From NCBI GenBank assembly GCA_017411235.1, contig JAFPMR010000145.1, positions 1 through 14,592 of the forward strand: a stretch of DNA of 14,592 nucleotides, read 5' to 3'. This DNA is from Bacilli bacterium (GTDB taxonomy: Bacteria; Bacillota_I; Bacilli_A; RF39; UBA660). A program made the translations under genes and the position numbers. Under the pieces are notes generated by a model. That model searched no databases and was not told the DNA's origin. It saw only the letters and a list, made by a program, of their open reading frames with translations. Below are positions 1 through 6,632 of the stretch, one piece after another (position 1 is the stretch's first letter; each line of letters begins with the position of its first letter).

Positions 1-1
1 G

Positions 2-1114
2 GTGGAAGTAACAGATGTATTAAAAAAGATTGAAGATAATGGATTTGAAGCATATGTAGTTGGTGGATATGTTAGAGATCAACTCTTAGGTATAGTTTCT
101 ACTGATATAGATATTTGTACTAATGCTAGAGTCAAAGACATTTTAGAAATCTTTAAAGATACGAATGCTACTAGTAATGAATATGGATCTGTAAAGATTA
201 ATAGTAATGATTATCGTATAGATATTACTACTTATAGAAGAGATGTTAAATATAATGGTGATCGTAAGAAAGTAGAAATAGAATATGTAGATAATCTATT
301 AGATGATATTAATCGTCGTGATTTTACGATGAATACTTTATGTATGAATAAACTAGGTGACATAGTAGATGTCTTTAATGGAAAGAAAGATATTGAAGAT
401 CATTTAATTAGATGTGTAGGAAATATAGAAGATCGATTAGAAGAAGATCCACTTCGTATGTTAAGAGCAGTTAGATTTGCTTGTGTATTAGATTTTAGAA
501 TTGAAGAGAATTTATACAAGGAATTAAAAAAGAAAAGAAATCTAATTGAAAAGTTATCAATGGAAAGAATTAAAGAAGAGTTAACAAAGATGTTAGTAAG
601 TCCTAATGCTTTAAAAGGTTTAAAGATGTTAAAGGAATTAGGTTTTTTAGAATATATGGGAATTAATTATAATGATGATATTGTTTATATAAGTGATATA
701 TGTGGAATGTATAGTCAATTAGAGTTTATTAAAGAATATCCTTTTTCTAAAGAAGAAAGAGGTAATATAAAAAATATTAAAAGTATTCTAAAATATGGTA
801 TTATAGATAACAATATTATATTTGATTATGGTTTATATCTTTCTATGGTAGCAGGTAAGATATTAGGTGTAGATGCAGAAGATATTACGGTTATGGATAA
901 GAATCTACCTATACATAGATATAAGGATATGGATATTAATAGTAAAGAAATCTGTGAAGTATTAGATATTAAACCAAGTAAGGTGTTAAATACAGTACTA
1001 GAAGATTTAAAAGAAAAAATATTAAATAATGAGTTAGAAAATACTAAAGAACAAATAAGAAAGTATTTGTTAGATAGTAGAGGGAAGTGGTTAGATGAAG
1101 GAGCAAGTTCTTAA
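2..1114 (+). CDS. cca: CCA tRNA nucleotidyltransferase (class II CCA-adding enzyme)
   Basis: Adds or repairs the 3' CCA end of tRNAs in the cytoplasm without a nucleic acid template. The nucleotidyltransferase head is at the N terminus: VGGYVRD at about residues 20-26, then the metal-binding DID at 35-37. RRDFTMN at 105-111 and EDPLRMLRAVRFA at 148-160 match the ribose- and nucleotide-selecting motifs of class II enzymes. The remaining 200 residues are the helical neck, body and tail. Counted from the GTG at base 2 the protein has 370 residues, slightly shorter than the B. subtilis enzyme (about 397). Because the window begins one base earlier, the true start may lie upstream and the gene should be treated as possibly 5'-partial. 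Its last 20 bases overlap dnaD, which suggests translational coupling. No HD phosphohydrolase domain follows. Confidence 0.93.
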   Translation: MEVTDVLKKIEDNGFEAYVVGGYVRDQLLGIVSTDIDICTNARVKDILEIFKDTNATSNEYGSVKINSNDYRIDITTYRRDVKYNGDRKKVEIEYVDNLLDDINRRDFTMNTLCMNKLGDIVDVFNGKKDIEDHLIRCVGNIEDRLEEDPLRMLRAVRFACVLDFRIEENLYKELKKKRNLIEKLSMERIKEELTKMLVSPNALKGLKMLKELGFLEYMGINYNDDIVYISDICGMYSQLEFIKEYPFSKEERGNIKNIKSILKYGIIDNNIIFDYGLYLSMVAGKILGVDAEDITVMDKNLPIHRYKDMDINSKEICEVLDIKPSKVLNTVLEDLKEKILNNELENTKEQIRKYLLDSRGKWLDEGASS

Positions 1115-1754
1115 GATTCTTAGTTCTAAGAAATTAGTTATTAATGAATTTATTATTAGAATTGCTAAAGAGAAGGAACTTAATTTAAATGAATTCCTGG
1201 TTTTAGTGTATTTTGATAATAGTTTTGATAATAAGTTTGATGTAGAATTAATTGTTAAGACTTTGGGCATTGATACTGCGGAAGTTATGGAATCTTTTAA
1301 TACTTTAATGATTAAAGGATTAGTAAGTTTAGAAAGTGTTAAAGATTTAGAAAATAGAAATACTGAAGAAGTTAATTTAGATGGTTTATATAAGTTAATT
1401 ACCGAGGAAGCTATAGTTGAAGAAAAAGATAAAGAGAAAGAAGATATCTTTAAAGTATTTGAGAGTGAACTTGGTAGAACTATTAGTTCAATGGAATTAG
1501 AGATGATTAATGGTTGGTTAACTACTGGAACGTCTGAAGAAATCATTTTAGGGGCTTTGAGAGAAGCTGTTTATAATGGTGTGACTAGTTTTAGGTATAT
1601 TGATAAAATCATCTATGAATGGGAGAAAAAAGGCTTTAAAACAATGGATGATGTTAATAAATATATGAAGAGTAGAAGAGAAGAAAAGAGCAAAGATAAA
1701 GAAGCAAGTAAGAAAGCATCTGATGTATTAGATTATGATTGGATAGATAGTTAA
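1095..1754 (+). CDS. dnaD: DnaD replication initiation / primosome protein
   Basis: Primosomal protein that helps remodel origin DNA and load the replicative helicase in low-GC Gram-positives. The 219-residue protein has the DnaD layout: an N-terminal winged-helix-like region (about 1-100), a charged linker rich in K and E (about 107-116), and a DnaD/DnaB C-terminal helical domain (about 118-190) with ELGRTISSMELEMINGW and the signature FRYIDKIIYEW at 166-176. The C terminus ends in an aromatic/acidic tail (DYDWIDS), like the FYNW-type end of the B. subtilis protein. The ATG lies inside cca (20-base overlap), with a modest purine-rich AGGGAAG stretch upstream. Its stop codon overlaps the nth start as TAATG. 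Placement directly before nth is the conserved Bacillota arrangement. Confidence 0.92.
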   Translation: MKEQVLKILSSKKLVINEFIIRIAKEKELNLNEFLVLVYFDNSFDNKFDVELIVKTLGIDTAEVMESFNTLMIKGLVSLESVKDLENRNTEEVNLDGLYKLITEEAIVEEKDKEKEDIFKVFESELGRTISSMELEMINGWLTTGTSEEIILGALREAVYNGVTSFRYIDKIIYEWEKKGFKTMDDVNKYMKSRREEKSKDKEASKKASDVLDYDWIDS

Positions 1755-2383
1755 TGGTAATAGATAAGTTTAATGATAAGTTAGATTTAATGATTCCAGA
1801 TGCTAGATGTGAATTAAATTATAATAAAGATTATGAACTCTTGATTGCTACTGTTTTATCGGCTCAATGTACGGATAAAAGGGTTAATGAAGTAACTAAT
1901 GTGTTATTTAGCAAATATGACTTAGAAGGGCTTAAAAAGGCTTCTAAGAAGGATATAGAAAGTATTATTAGAAGTTGTGGTTCTTATACTAAGAAAGCAG
2001 CTTATATTAAAGAAATAGCAACTAAATTATTAGAGGAATGTAATGGTAAAGTTCCTAATAATAGAGAATATTTAGAACAACTACCTGGAGTAGGTAGAAA
2101 GACTACTAATGTAGTTTTATCTAATCTATTTGATGTACCTACGATAGCGGTAGATACTCATGTAGAAAGAGTTAGTAAAAGATTAAAGATAGCTCGCAAG
2201 AATGATGATGTTCTAACTGTTGAAAAGAAGTTAATGAAAATGATTCCTAAAGATAAATGGAGTAGAAGTCATCATCAAATGGTTTTGTTTGGTAGATATA
2301 TTTGTAAAGCTAGGGGACCATTATGCGAGGAATGTGCTTTCTATAATGATTGTAATTCAAAGGATAAAAAAAGTAAGGTTTAA
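1754..2383 (+). CDS. nth: Endonuclease III (DNA glycosylase/AP lyase)
   Basis: Bifunctional base-excision repair enzyme that removes oxidised pyrimidines and cleaves the resulting abasic site. The 209-residue protein shows the helix-hairpin-helix motif LPGVGRKT (110-117) with catalytic Lys116. Catalytic Asp134 lies in VDTHVERV. The C terminus has a complete 4Fe-4S ligand set, C184-x6-C191-x2-C194-x5-C200. Length is normal for the family (E. coli Nth is 211). The ATG shares its A with the dnaD stop codon (TAATG), so translation is probably coupled. A ypoC-type gene, which follows nth in B. subtilis, is absent here. The stop codon lies in the loop of the downstream terminator hairpin. Confidence 0.96.
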   Translation: MVIDKFNDKLDLMIPDARCELNYNKDYELLIATVLSAQCTDKRVNEVTNVLFSKYDLEGLKKASKKDIESIIRSCGSYTKKAAYIKEIATKLLEECNGKVPNNREYLEQLPGVGRKTTNVVLSNLFDVPTIAVDTHVERVSKRLKIARKNDDVLTVEKKLMKMIPKDKWSRSHHQMVLFGRYICKARGPLCEECAFYNDCNSKDKKSKV

Positions 2384-2397
2384 TACCTTACTTTTTA
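2368..2397. terminator. Bidirectional intrinsic terminator between nth and the PBP gene
   Basis: A 12-bp perfect stem, AAAAAGTAAGGT (2368-2379) with ACCTTACTTTTT (2385-2396), encloses a 5-base loop. The plus strand ends in a T-run after the stem. The minus strand also has seven T's (complement of 2366-2372) after the GC-containing part. It therefore suits termination of both the cca-dnaD-nth and the recU-PBP transcripts. The nth stop codon (2381-2383) sits in the loop, and the PBP stop codon is only 6 bases beyond the stem. Confidence 0.9.
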
Positions 2398-2402
2398 TTT
2401 TA

Positions 2403-5144
2403 TTAATTACCACCTAAATCATCATCAGGGTTTGGAGGATTAGGTTGATCATTATCATCGTCTCCTAGATTATCATTTACTGGGGGAGCTGCACCATTGG
2501 TTACCATGGCATTTATTGTTATTCCAGGACTCATATTATCTTTAAAGATACTATAAGCAGATCTTACAACAAATGTGTAGTTTCCATTATGAGGTGCATT
2601 ATAAACGAAGTAATTGTTTGAAGTAAATCCTAAGTTTTGTTCGCCACCCTCTGATTGTAGATATACTTGATAACCTAATGTACCGATTTTACTATTATTA
2701 TATTCTAATCTAGATTTCATTACTTTTTCAGCAAATTGTCCCATATTCTCAGTAAAGAATGATTGTAGATAATTTACATTTATAGCATTTGGCGTTGCTA
2801 TACCGCTCCAGCTAAGATTGATCTGACTGTTGCTAACCTCAGCACTTCCTCCTGTTGGGTTAGAAAGTCTTGCATATCGATCCGATACCTCACTTGGCTC
2901 AGTCCCCTTCTTAAAAACCTCAGTAGAGATCATATCCGACGGCGTGTAATCTGAAGGAAGTTGCTGTGGAAGACTCTCCAATTCGTATTTAGAACTTACC
3001 AGCCCGGAGGGCTTTGTGAATTTAGAATTCTTTTTATAAATCTTTTTAGCTAGAATAGCTGATATTTCTTTTCTTTGTACAGATGCTGCAATAGCATTAG
3101 TGTAATTCTTAGGACCTAAGACATCGACACCATACCAGAATGCTAATGTGTAATCTGGAGAGTAAGAAATAACCCAGTTATCTGATGATGCTGAATCAGG
3201 TACGTTTTTCAAGCTGTGTGTTGATGTACCAGTCTTACCAGCAACTTCAGTTCCAGATATATTAACGTTACCAATTGCTCCTTGTTTAGTAGCAGTTAGT
3301 AAGATATCTGTAATCATATAAGCTGTTTCTTCACTCATTGCTTTTACTTTTTCATATTTATGTTCATAAACTTCGTCAGTTTCTTTGAAAACTATTTTAG
3401 TATAACTATATGGTTCAATGTAGTAACCTTGACGTCCGAATGCAGAGTAGGCAGCAGCCATATCTAATGGACTTAAATCAACACCACCTCCGATGGCATA
3501 TGATTCATAAAGATTTGTATCTTTAACGTTACCATTTGAATCGTATTGATAATAATCTACACCAAGATTGTGAACGAATTCAGCAATCTTAGTTTTATCT
3601 ACAGCCATAAATGCTTGTACGGCTGGGATATTTCTTGATCTAGCAAGTGCTTGACGCATTGTCATAGCACCATAATATGTTTTATTTGAGTTTGTTAATT
3701 CTTGACCATTTGAATATTTCATTGGCATATCGTAGAAGATTGTTCCTGGATTACCATTGTTGTATTCAATATATGGACCATAAGCGAATATTGGTTTAGC
3801 AGTAGATCCTGGCATACGTTTCATTTCTATTGCTCTTGAGAAACCTCTTTCAATAGTTTGATGACGTCCACCATCAACAGCTAAGATTGATCCGTTTTGT
3901 GTATCAAGGATTACAGCACCAAATTGAATGTTATCTTTGTAATCATTATATTTATATGTTTTCCATTTATATCCTAAGTTACCTTCATTTAAATCCATGA
4001 AGTATCCTTGGAAGTCAGGATTCATTGTTGTATATACATCCATTGATACTGAGTAAGGGTTTACACCTTTACCAAATTGTTGTTCCATTTGGATACATAC
4101 AACATCGATAAATTGTTGATATCTATTTAATTCTTGTGTTTTCTTTTCTAGTATTAATGATTCTACAGAAATTGCTTTAGCATCTGATGCTTGTTCTTCT
4201 GTAATGTAACCATGTCTTACCATTAAGTTAAGAACTGTGTCACGTCTTTCTGTAGCATTTTCTGTACTATAGAAAGGATTATATGTAGATGGAGAATTGA
4301 ATATTCCTACTAGGATAGCTGCTTCTGTTAATGTTAAATCTTTTACTGATTTACCAAAGTATTTTTGTGAAGCTTGTTCAACTCCATATGTATTTTGTCC
4401 TAAGAAACCAGCGTTTACATAGAACTCAATAATTTCTTCTTTAGTATAATTCTTTTCGATTAGGAATATTGACATGTAGATATCTTGGAACTTACGAACG
4501 ATTCCTTTCCATCCTGATGAAGCAATATTACCATTTTCATCTCTTGAGAATGTATTCTTAGCAATTTGCATGGTTAGGGTAGAAGCACCACCGGCTCCTT
4601 GCTCACCAACAGCTTGTCCAAAAGATGCTTTCATAAAACGAATAATATCGAAACCATTATGTTGATAGAATCTTGAATCTTCTGTTGCTACTAATGCATC
4701 GATTAGTACTTCAGGTAATTCATCGTATGATTTTATTTCTCTTTGTTCAGCACCAACTCTGGCAAATTCTTTCCATTCATCACCGTCTTTATAATAGAAG
4801 ATACTTGCTTCTTTATTATAAAGTTTATCAGTATCGAAATCTGGAGCTGTTACAACGATGTAACCACAGAAGGCGATGATAATGCCCATGATTCCAATTC
4901 CAAGTAACATAAACATTGATAATATAAAGTTAATAATCTTTCCAGATTTCTTTTTCTTCTTTTTCTCTGGTTGATTTGGATTGGCTTTTTTAACATTCTT
5001 TATTGGTACTAAAGCATTTTTCTTATCTGGCTTTATCTTTTTCTTTTTTATATTTAAAAGACTATTCGCAGATTTATTGATTTTCATGACTTTATTACCC
5101 GATGCTTTTTTAGCATTGTTATTATTCTTTTTTATTACTGCCAT
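2403..5144 (-). CDS. ponA: Class A penicillin-binding protein (bifunctional transglycosylase/transpeptidase, PBP1-type)
   Basis: Polymerises lipid II into glycan strands and cross-links the peptides on the outer face of the membrane. Layout of the 913 residues: lysine-rich cytosolic tail 1-69; one membrane anchor about 71-98; GT51 domain with EDSRFYQHNG (catalytic Glu155) and GASTLTMQ (186-193); transpeptidase with STAK (Ser447-Lys450), SRN (503-505) and KTGT (637-640); a linker from about 711; a fibronectin-III-like domain about 760-880; and a D/N/P-rich end (about 885-913). The start has a good Shine-Dalgarno (AAAGGAG, 7 bases before ATG) lying in the end of recU, whose stop is 2 bases away. 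Two oddities are described under findings: the tail has 24 Lys and no Arg, and the linker is encoded by unusually GC-rich DNA with rare codons. Confidence 0.96.
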   Translation of the reverse strand: MAVIKKNNNNAKKASGNKVMKINKSANSLLNIKKKKIKPDKKNALVPIKNVKKANPNQPEKKKKKKSGKIINFILSMFMLLGIGIMGIIIAFCGYIVVTAPDFDTDKLYNKEASIFYYKDGDEWKEFARVGAEQREIKSYDELPEVLIDALVATEDSRFYQHNGFDIIRFMKASFGQAVGEQGAGGASTLTMQIAKNTFSRDENGNIASSGWKGIVRKFQDIYMSIFLIEKNYTKEEIIEFYVNAGFLGQNTYGVEQASQKYFGKSVKDLTLTEAAILVGIFNSPSTYNPFYSTENATERRDTVLNLMVRHGYITEEQASDAKAISVESLILEKKTQELNRYQQFIDVVCIQMEQQFGKGVNPYSVSMDVYTTMNPDFQGYFMDLNEGNLGYKWKTYKYNDYKDNIQFGAVILDTQNGSILAVDGGRHQTIERGFSRAIEMKRMPGSTAKPIFAYGPYIEYNNGNPGTIFYDMPMKYSNGQELTNSNKTYYGAMTMRQALARSRNIPAVQAFMAVDKTKIAEFVHNLGVDYYQYDSNGNVKDTNLYESYAIGGGVDLSPLDMAAAYSAFGRQGYYIEPYSYTKIVFKETDEVYEHKYEKVKAMSEETAYMITDILLTATKQGAIGNVNISGTEVAGKTGTSTHSLKNVPDSASSDNWVISYSPDYTLAFWYGVDVLGPKNYTNAIAASVQRKEISAILAKKIYKKNSKFTKPSGLVSSKYELESLPQQLPSDYTPSDMISTEVFKKGTEPSEVSDRYARLSNPTGGSAEVSNSQINLSWSGIATPNAINVNYLQSFFTENMGQFAEKVMKSRLEYNNSKIGTLGYQVYLQSEGGEQNLGFTSNNYFVYNAPHNGNYTFVVRSAYSIFKDNMSPGITINAMVTNGAAPPVNDNLGDDDNDQPNPPNPDDDLGGN

Positions 5145-5146
5145 TT

Positions 5147-5728
5147 TTATTCTCCTTTAAAATATATTTTATCTACAATTTCTAAATAATCTAATTGTGG
5201 TTGATAAGCTTCTTTTATTACATGAGCATTATTTTTTATATAGTCATAACTAATTGATTTTCTGTCTTCACTATCTATATAAGAAATATAATCTTCACCG
5301 GTTAATAGATAAGTTATATTATTCATTCTTATAATTAAGAAGACAATACCACCATGTTTTATGACATTCCTTATTTGTCTTGTTTGATGTTCATGGATAT
5401 TAGATAGGGGAAATGATGTTTTGTTTAATGTTTCTTTAGCATCAAATTCAATATATTTTCCTCTATATAAGCCATTGTAATCTAATGTTGATTGCTCTTT
5501 AAAATAAGCTTTCTCAATTGTTTTTTTGTGATTTGCATAGGAAACATCTACAATTCCAATTGGAGTAGGTTTCTTATATATTAATGCACGATCTTTTTCA
5601 AGATAGTATTCATTGCTGCTATTAATAGCAGCTTCTAAATTCATACCACGATTGCTGTATGATTTTTTTAGATTGGCTAAACTATTAACAGAGTTGAATT
5701 CTTTCTTTGAATTATTAGGGTAATGCAT
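5147..5728 (-). CDS. recU: Holliday junction resolvase RecU
   Basis: Cleaves four-way junctions during recombination and chromosome segregation, acting with RecA and RuvAB in Bacillota. The 193-residue protein has the RecU start NRGMNLE (26-32). The PD-(D/E)xK core reads TLDYNG (Asp83) and then IEFDAKET (Glu94, Asp96, Lys98), followed by HEHQTRQI (112-119). In B. subtilis RecU the equivalent core is remembered as D88, E101 and K103 in IDFEAKET, so two acidic positions appear swapped here. The ATG is preceded by AAGGTGA at normal spacing. It is the first gene of a two-gene operon with the class A PBP, the same pairing as recU-ponA in B. subtilis. I could not find a convincing promoter upstream. 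Confidence 0.94.
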   Translation of the reverse strand: MHYPNNSKKEFNSVNSLANLKKSYSNRGMNLEAAINSSNEYYLEKDRALIYKKPTPIGIVDVSYANHKKTIEKAYFKEQSTLDYNGLYRGKYIEFDAKETLNKTSFPLSNIHEHQTRQIRNVIKHGGIVFLIIRMNNITYLLTGEDYISYIDSEDRKSISYDYIKNNAHVIKEAYQPQLDYLEIVDKIYFKGE

Positions 5729-5863
5729 TAAAAATCACCTTAATTAATTATACTATAATATTTAGATAAAATATAGGTTTAAGAGACCTTATTTTTAGAA
5801 TTTTTGTTAATTTTTTGCTTTAGTTATGCCTATTTGTGTCAAATATGTAAAATGCTTGCAACC

Positions 5864-5893
5864 TTGACAAATAAGAGGCCGTAGATATATAAT
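5864..5893 (+). promoter_or_regulatory. Promoter of gpsB (and probably rnpB)
   Basis: A perfect -35 TTGACA (5864-5869) and perfect -10 TATAAT (5888-5893) are separated by 18 bases, a housekeeping sigma-A type promoter. Transcription would start near 5900, giving a leader of about 20 bases before the gpsB ATG. No separate promoter is evident before rnpB, so this one may also supply RNase P RNA. Confidence 0.8.
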
Positions 5894-5902
5894 TTTGACA
5901 TA

Positions 5903-5910
5903 AGAAGGGT
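5903..5910 (+). promoter_or_regulatory. Ribosome binding site deciding the gpsB start
   Basis: AGAAGGG just upstream of gpsB lies about 10 bases from the ATG at 5920 but only 4 from the in-frame TTG at 5914. This favours the ATG. That start also places the conserved GpsB groove residues at Tyr25, Asp31 and Asp35, the same numbers as in B. subtilis. Confidence 0.65.
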
Positions 5911-5919
5911 GAATTGTTT

Positions 5920-6255
5920 ATGAAAGAAGATAAAGTAATGTTAACTCCACAAGAAATTTTAGATAAAGAGTTTAAAATTGATGCTAGAGGATATAGACCT
6001 CAAGAAGTGGATAAATTTTTAGATTTAGTTATAAATGATTATAATGAATTTATGGCAGAAATTAAGAAATTAAAGAAGGAACTTACTTTAATGAGCGATG
6101 AAAACAATAAATTGAAGAACGAATTACGTCGTATTAAAGCTAATATTGAAGCTGCCGAAGGTAGTGCAAATAATCAAGTTAGCAATATTGACCTTCTTAG
6201 AAGACTAAGTCAACTTGAAAAAGTTGTCTATGGTAAAAATGAGGATAATCAATAA
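5920..6255 (+). CDS. gpsB: GpsB cell division / elongation coordinator (DivIVA-like)
   Basis: Small cytoplasmic coiled-coil protein that shuttles peptidoglycan synthases between lateral wall and septum by binding their cytosolic tails. The 111-residue protein has the DivIVA/GpsB N-terminal domain, with PQEILDKEFKIDARGYRPQE followed by VDKFLDLVINDY. Tyr25, Asp31 and Asp35 form the known PBP-binding groove. A heptad-rich coiled coil follows (about 35-72), then a variable linker and the trimerising C-terminal helix IDLLRRLSQLEKVVYG. Length and layout match B. subtilis GpsB (98 residues) apart from a slightly longer linker. It stands divergent from recU-PBP, a plausible functional neighbour. Its last five bases are shared with the RNase P RNA terminal helix. 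Confidence 0.95.
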   Translation: MKEDKVMLTPQEILDKEFKIDARGYRPQEVDKFLDLVINDYNEFMAEIKKLKKELTLMSDENNKLKNELRRIKANIEAAEGSANNQVSNIDLLRRLSQLEKVVYGKNEDNQ

Positions 6256-6600
6256 AATTAGTAGCAAATGCTGCATACTTGTTATGTAGAGGAAAGTCCA
6301 AGCTCACACAATCTGCGATGATTGTAGTGTTTGTGCTAGAGGAAAAAATAACTCTAGGCAGTAGCGATACTGACGGCTTCGAAATAGTCCCTATGGGATT
6401 AAATTAGATATAAAAGTGCCAAAGAGACGAGTCCGGGAAGTAATTTCCGGAGTGGAACGAGGTAAACCCCACAAGTGAGAAACCCAAATTTTGGTAGGGG
6501 AGTCTTTGCTAGGAATTGAACAATGCAAGGGACCTAGTAATAGGTAGATAAATATTTGCTGCCCGTAAGGGTACAGAACGTGGCTTATTAAAATTTTATT
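6251..6600 (+). ncRNA. rnpB: RNase P RNA, bacterial type B
   Basis: Catalytic RNA of ribonuclease P, which trims 5' leaders from pre-tRNAs. Conserved region I, GAGGAAAGTCC, is at 6289-6299 and region V, ACAGAACGTGGCTTA, at 6573-6587. The centre carries the B-type sequences GTGGAACGAGGTAAACCCC, GAGAAACCCAAATTTTGG and TAGGGGA, nearly identical to B. subtilis. Helices I can draw: P1, AATAAAATT (6251-6259) with AATTTTATT (6592-6600); P2, GTAGCAAAT (6261-6269) with ATTTGCTGC (6554-6562, one G-U); P3, a CTGCATA/TATGTAG hairpin (6271-6289). The 3' variable region is reduced to a small CCC-GTAA-GGG hairpin (6562-6571) where B. subtilis has a longer P19 arm. The ends are inferred from P1 pairing and may be off by a few bases. 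A T-run follows P1 (6599-6604). It accounts for the 377 bases without a protein gene. Confidence 0.96.
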
Positions 6601-6617
6601 TTTTATTATATACAAGA

Positions 6618-6624
6618 AAAGGAG
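6618..6624 (+). promoter_or_regulatory. Ribosome binding site deciding a TTG start
   Basis: AAAGGAG lies 8 bases before the TTG at 6633, an ideal spacing. The in-frame GTG at 6624 overlaps this site and so cannot use it. The TTG is therefore the likely start of the RodZ-like gene. Confidence 0.75.
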
Positions 6625-6632
6625 TGAAAATC

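Noticed and set aside
1091..1546. 151-codon minus-strand open frame opposite dnaD
   Set aside because: It is antisense to a well-supported DnaD gene. The predicted protein is low-complexity Ser/Leu/Ile typical of reading AT-rich coding DNA backwards.
4673..4879. 68-codon plus-strand open frame opposite the PBP transglycosylase region
   Set aside because: Antisense shadow of a conserved catalytic domain, rich in Leu/Arg/His, with no family resemblance.
5745..5798. recU promoter on the minus strand
   Set aside because: Several -10-like hexamers (TATAAT, TATTAT, TATATT) occur, but their best -35 partners (CTTAAA, CTAAAA) are poor. The closest -10 would start transcription inside the ribosome site. 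A promoter must exist here, but I cannot choose one.
5895..5900. Second TTGACA just after the gpsB -10
   Set aside because: No -10 at proper spacing downstream; it would fall within the gpsB coding start.
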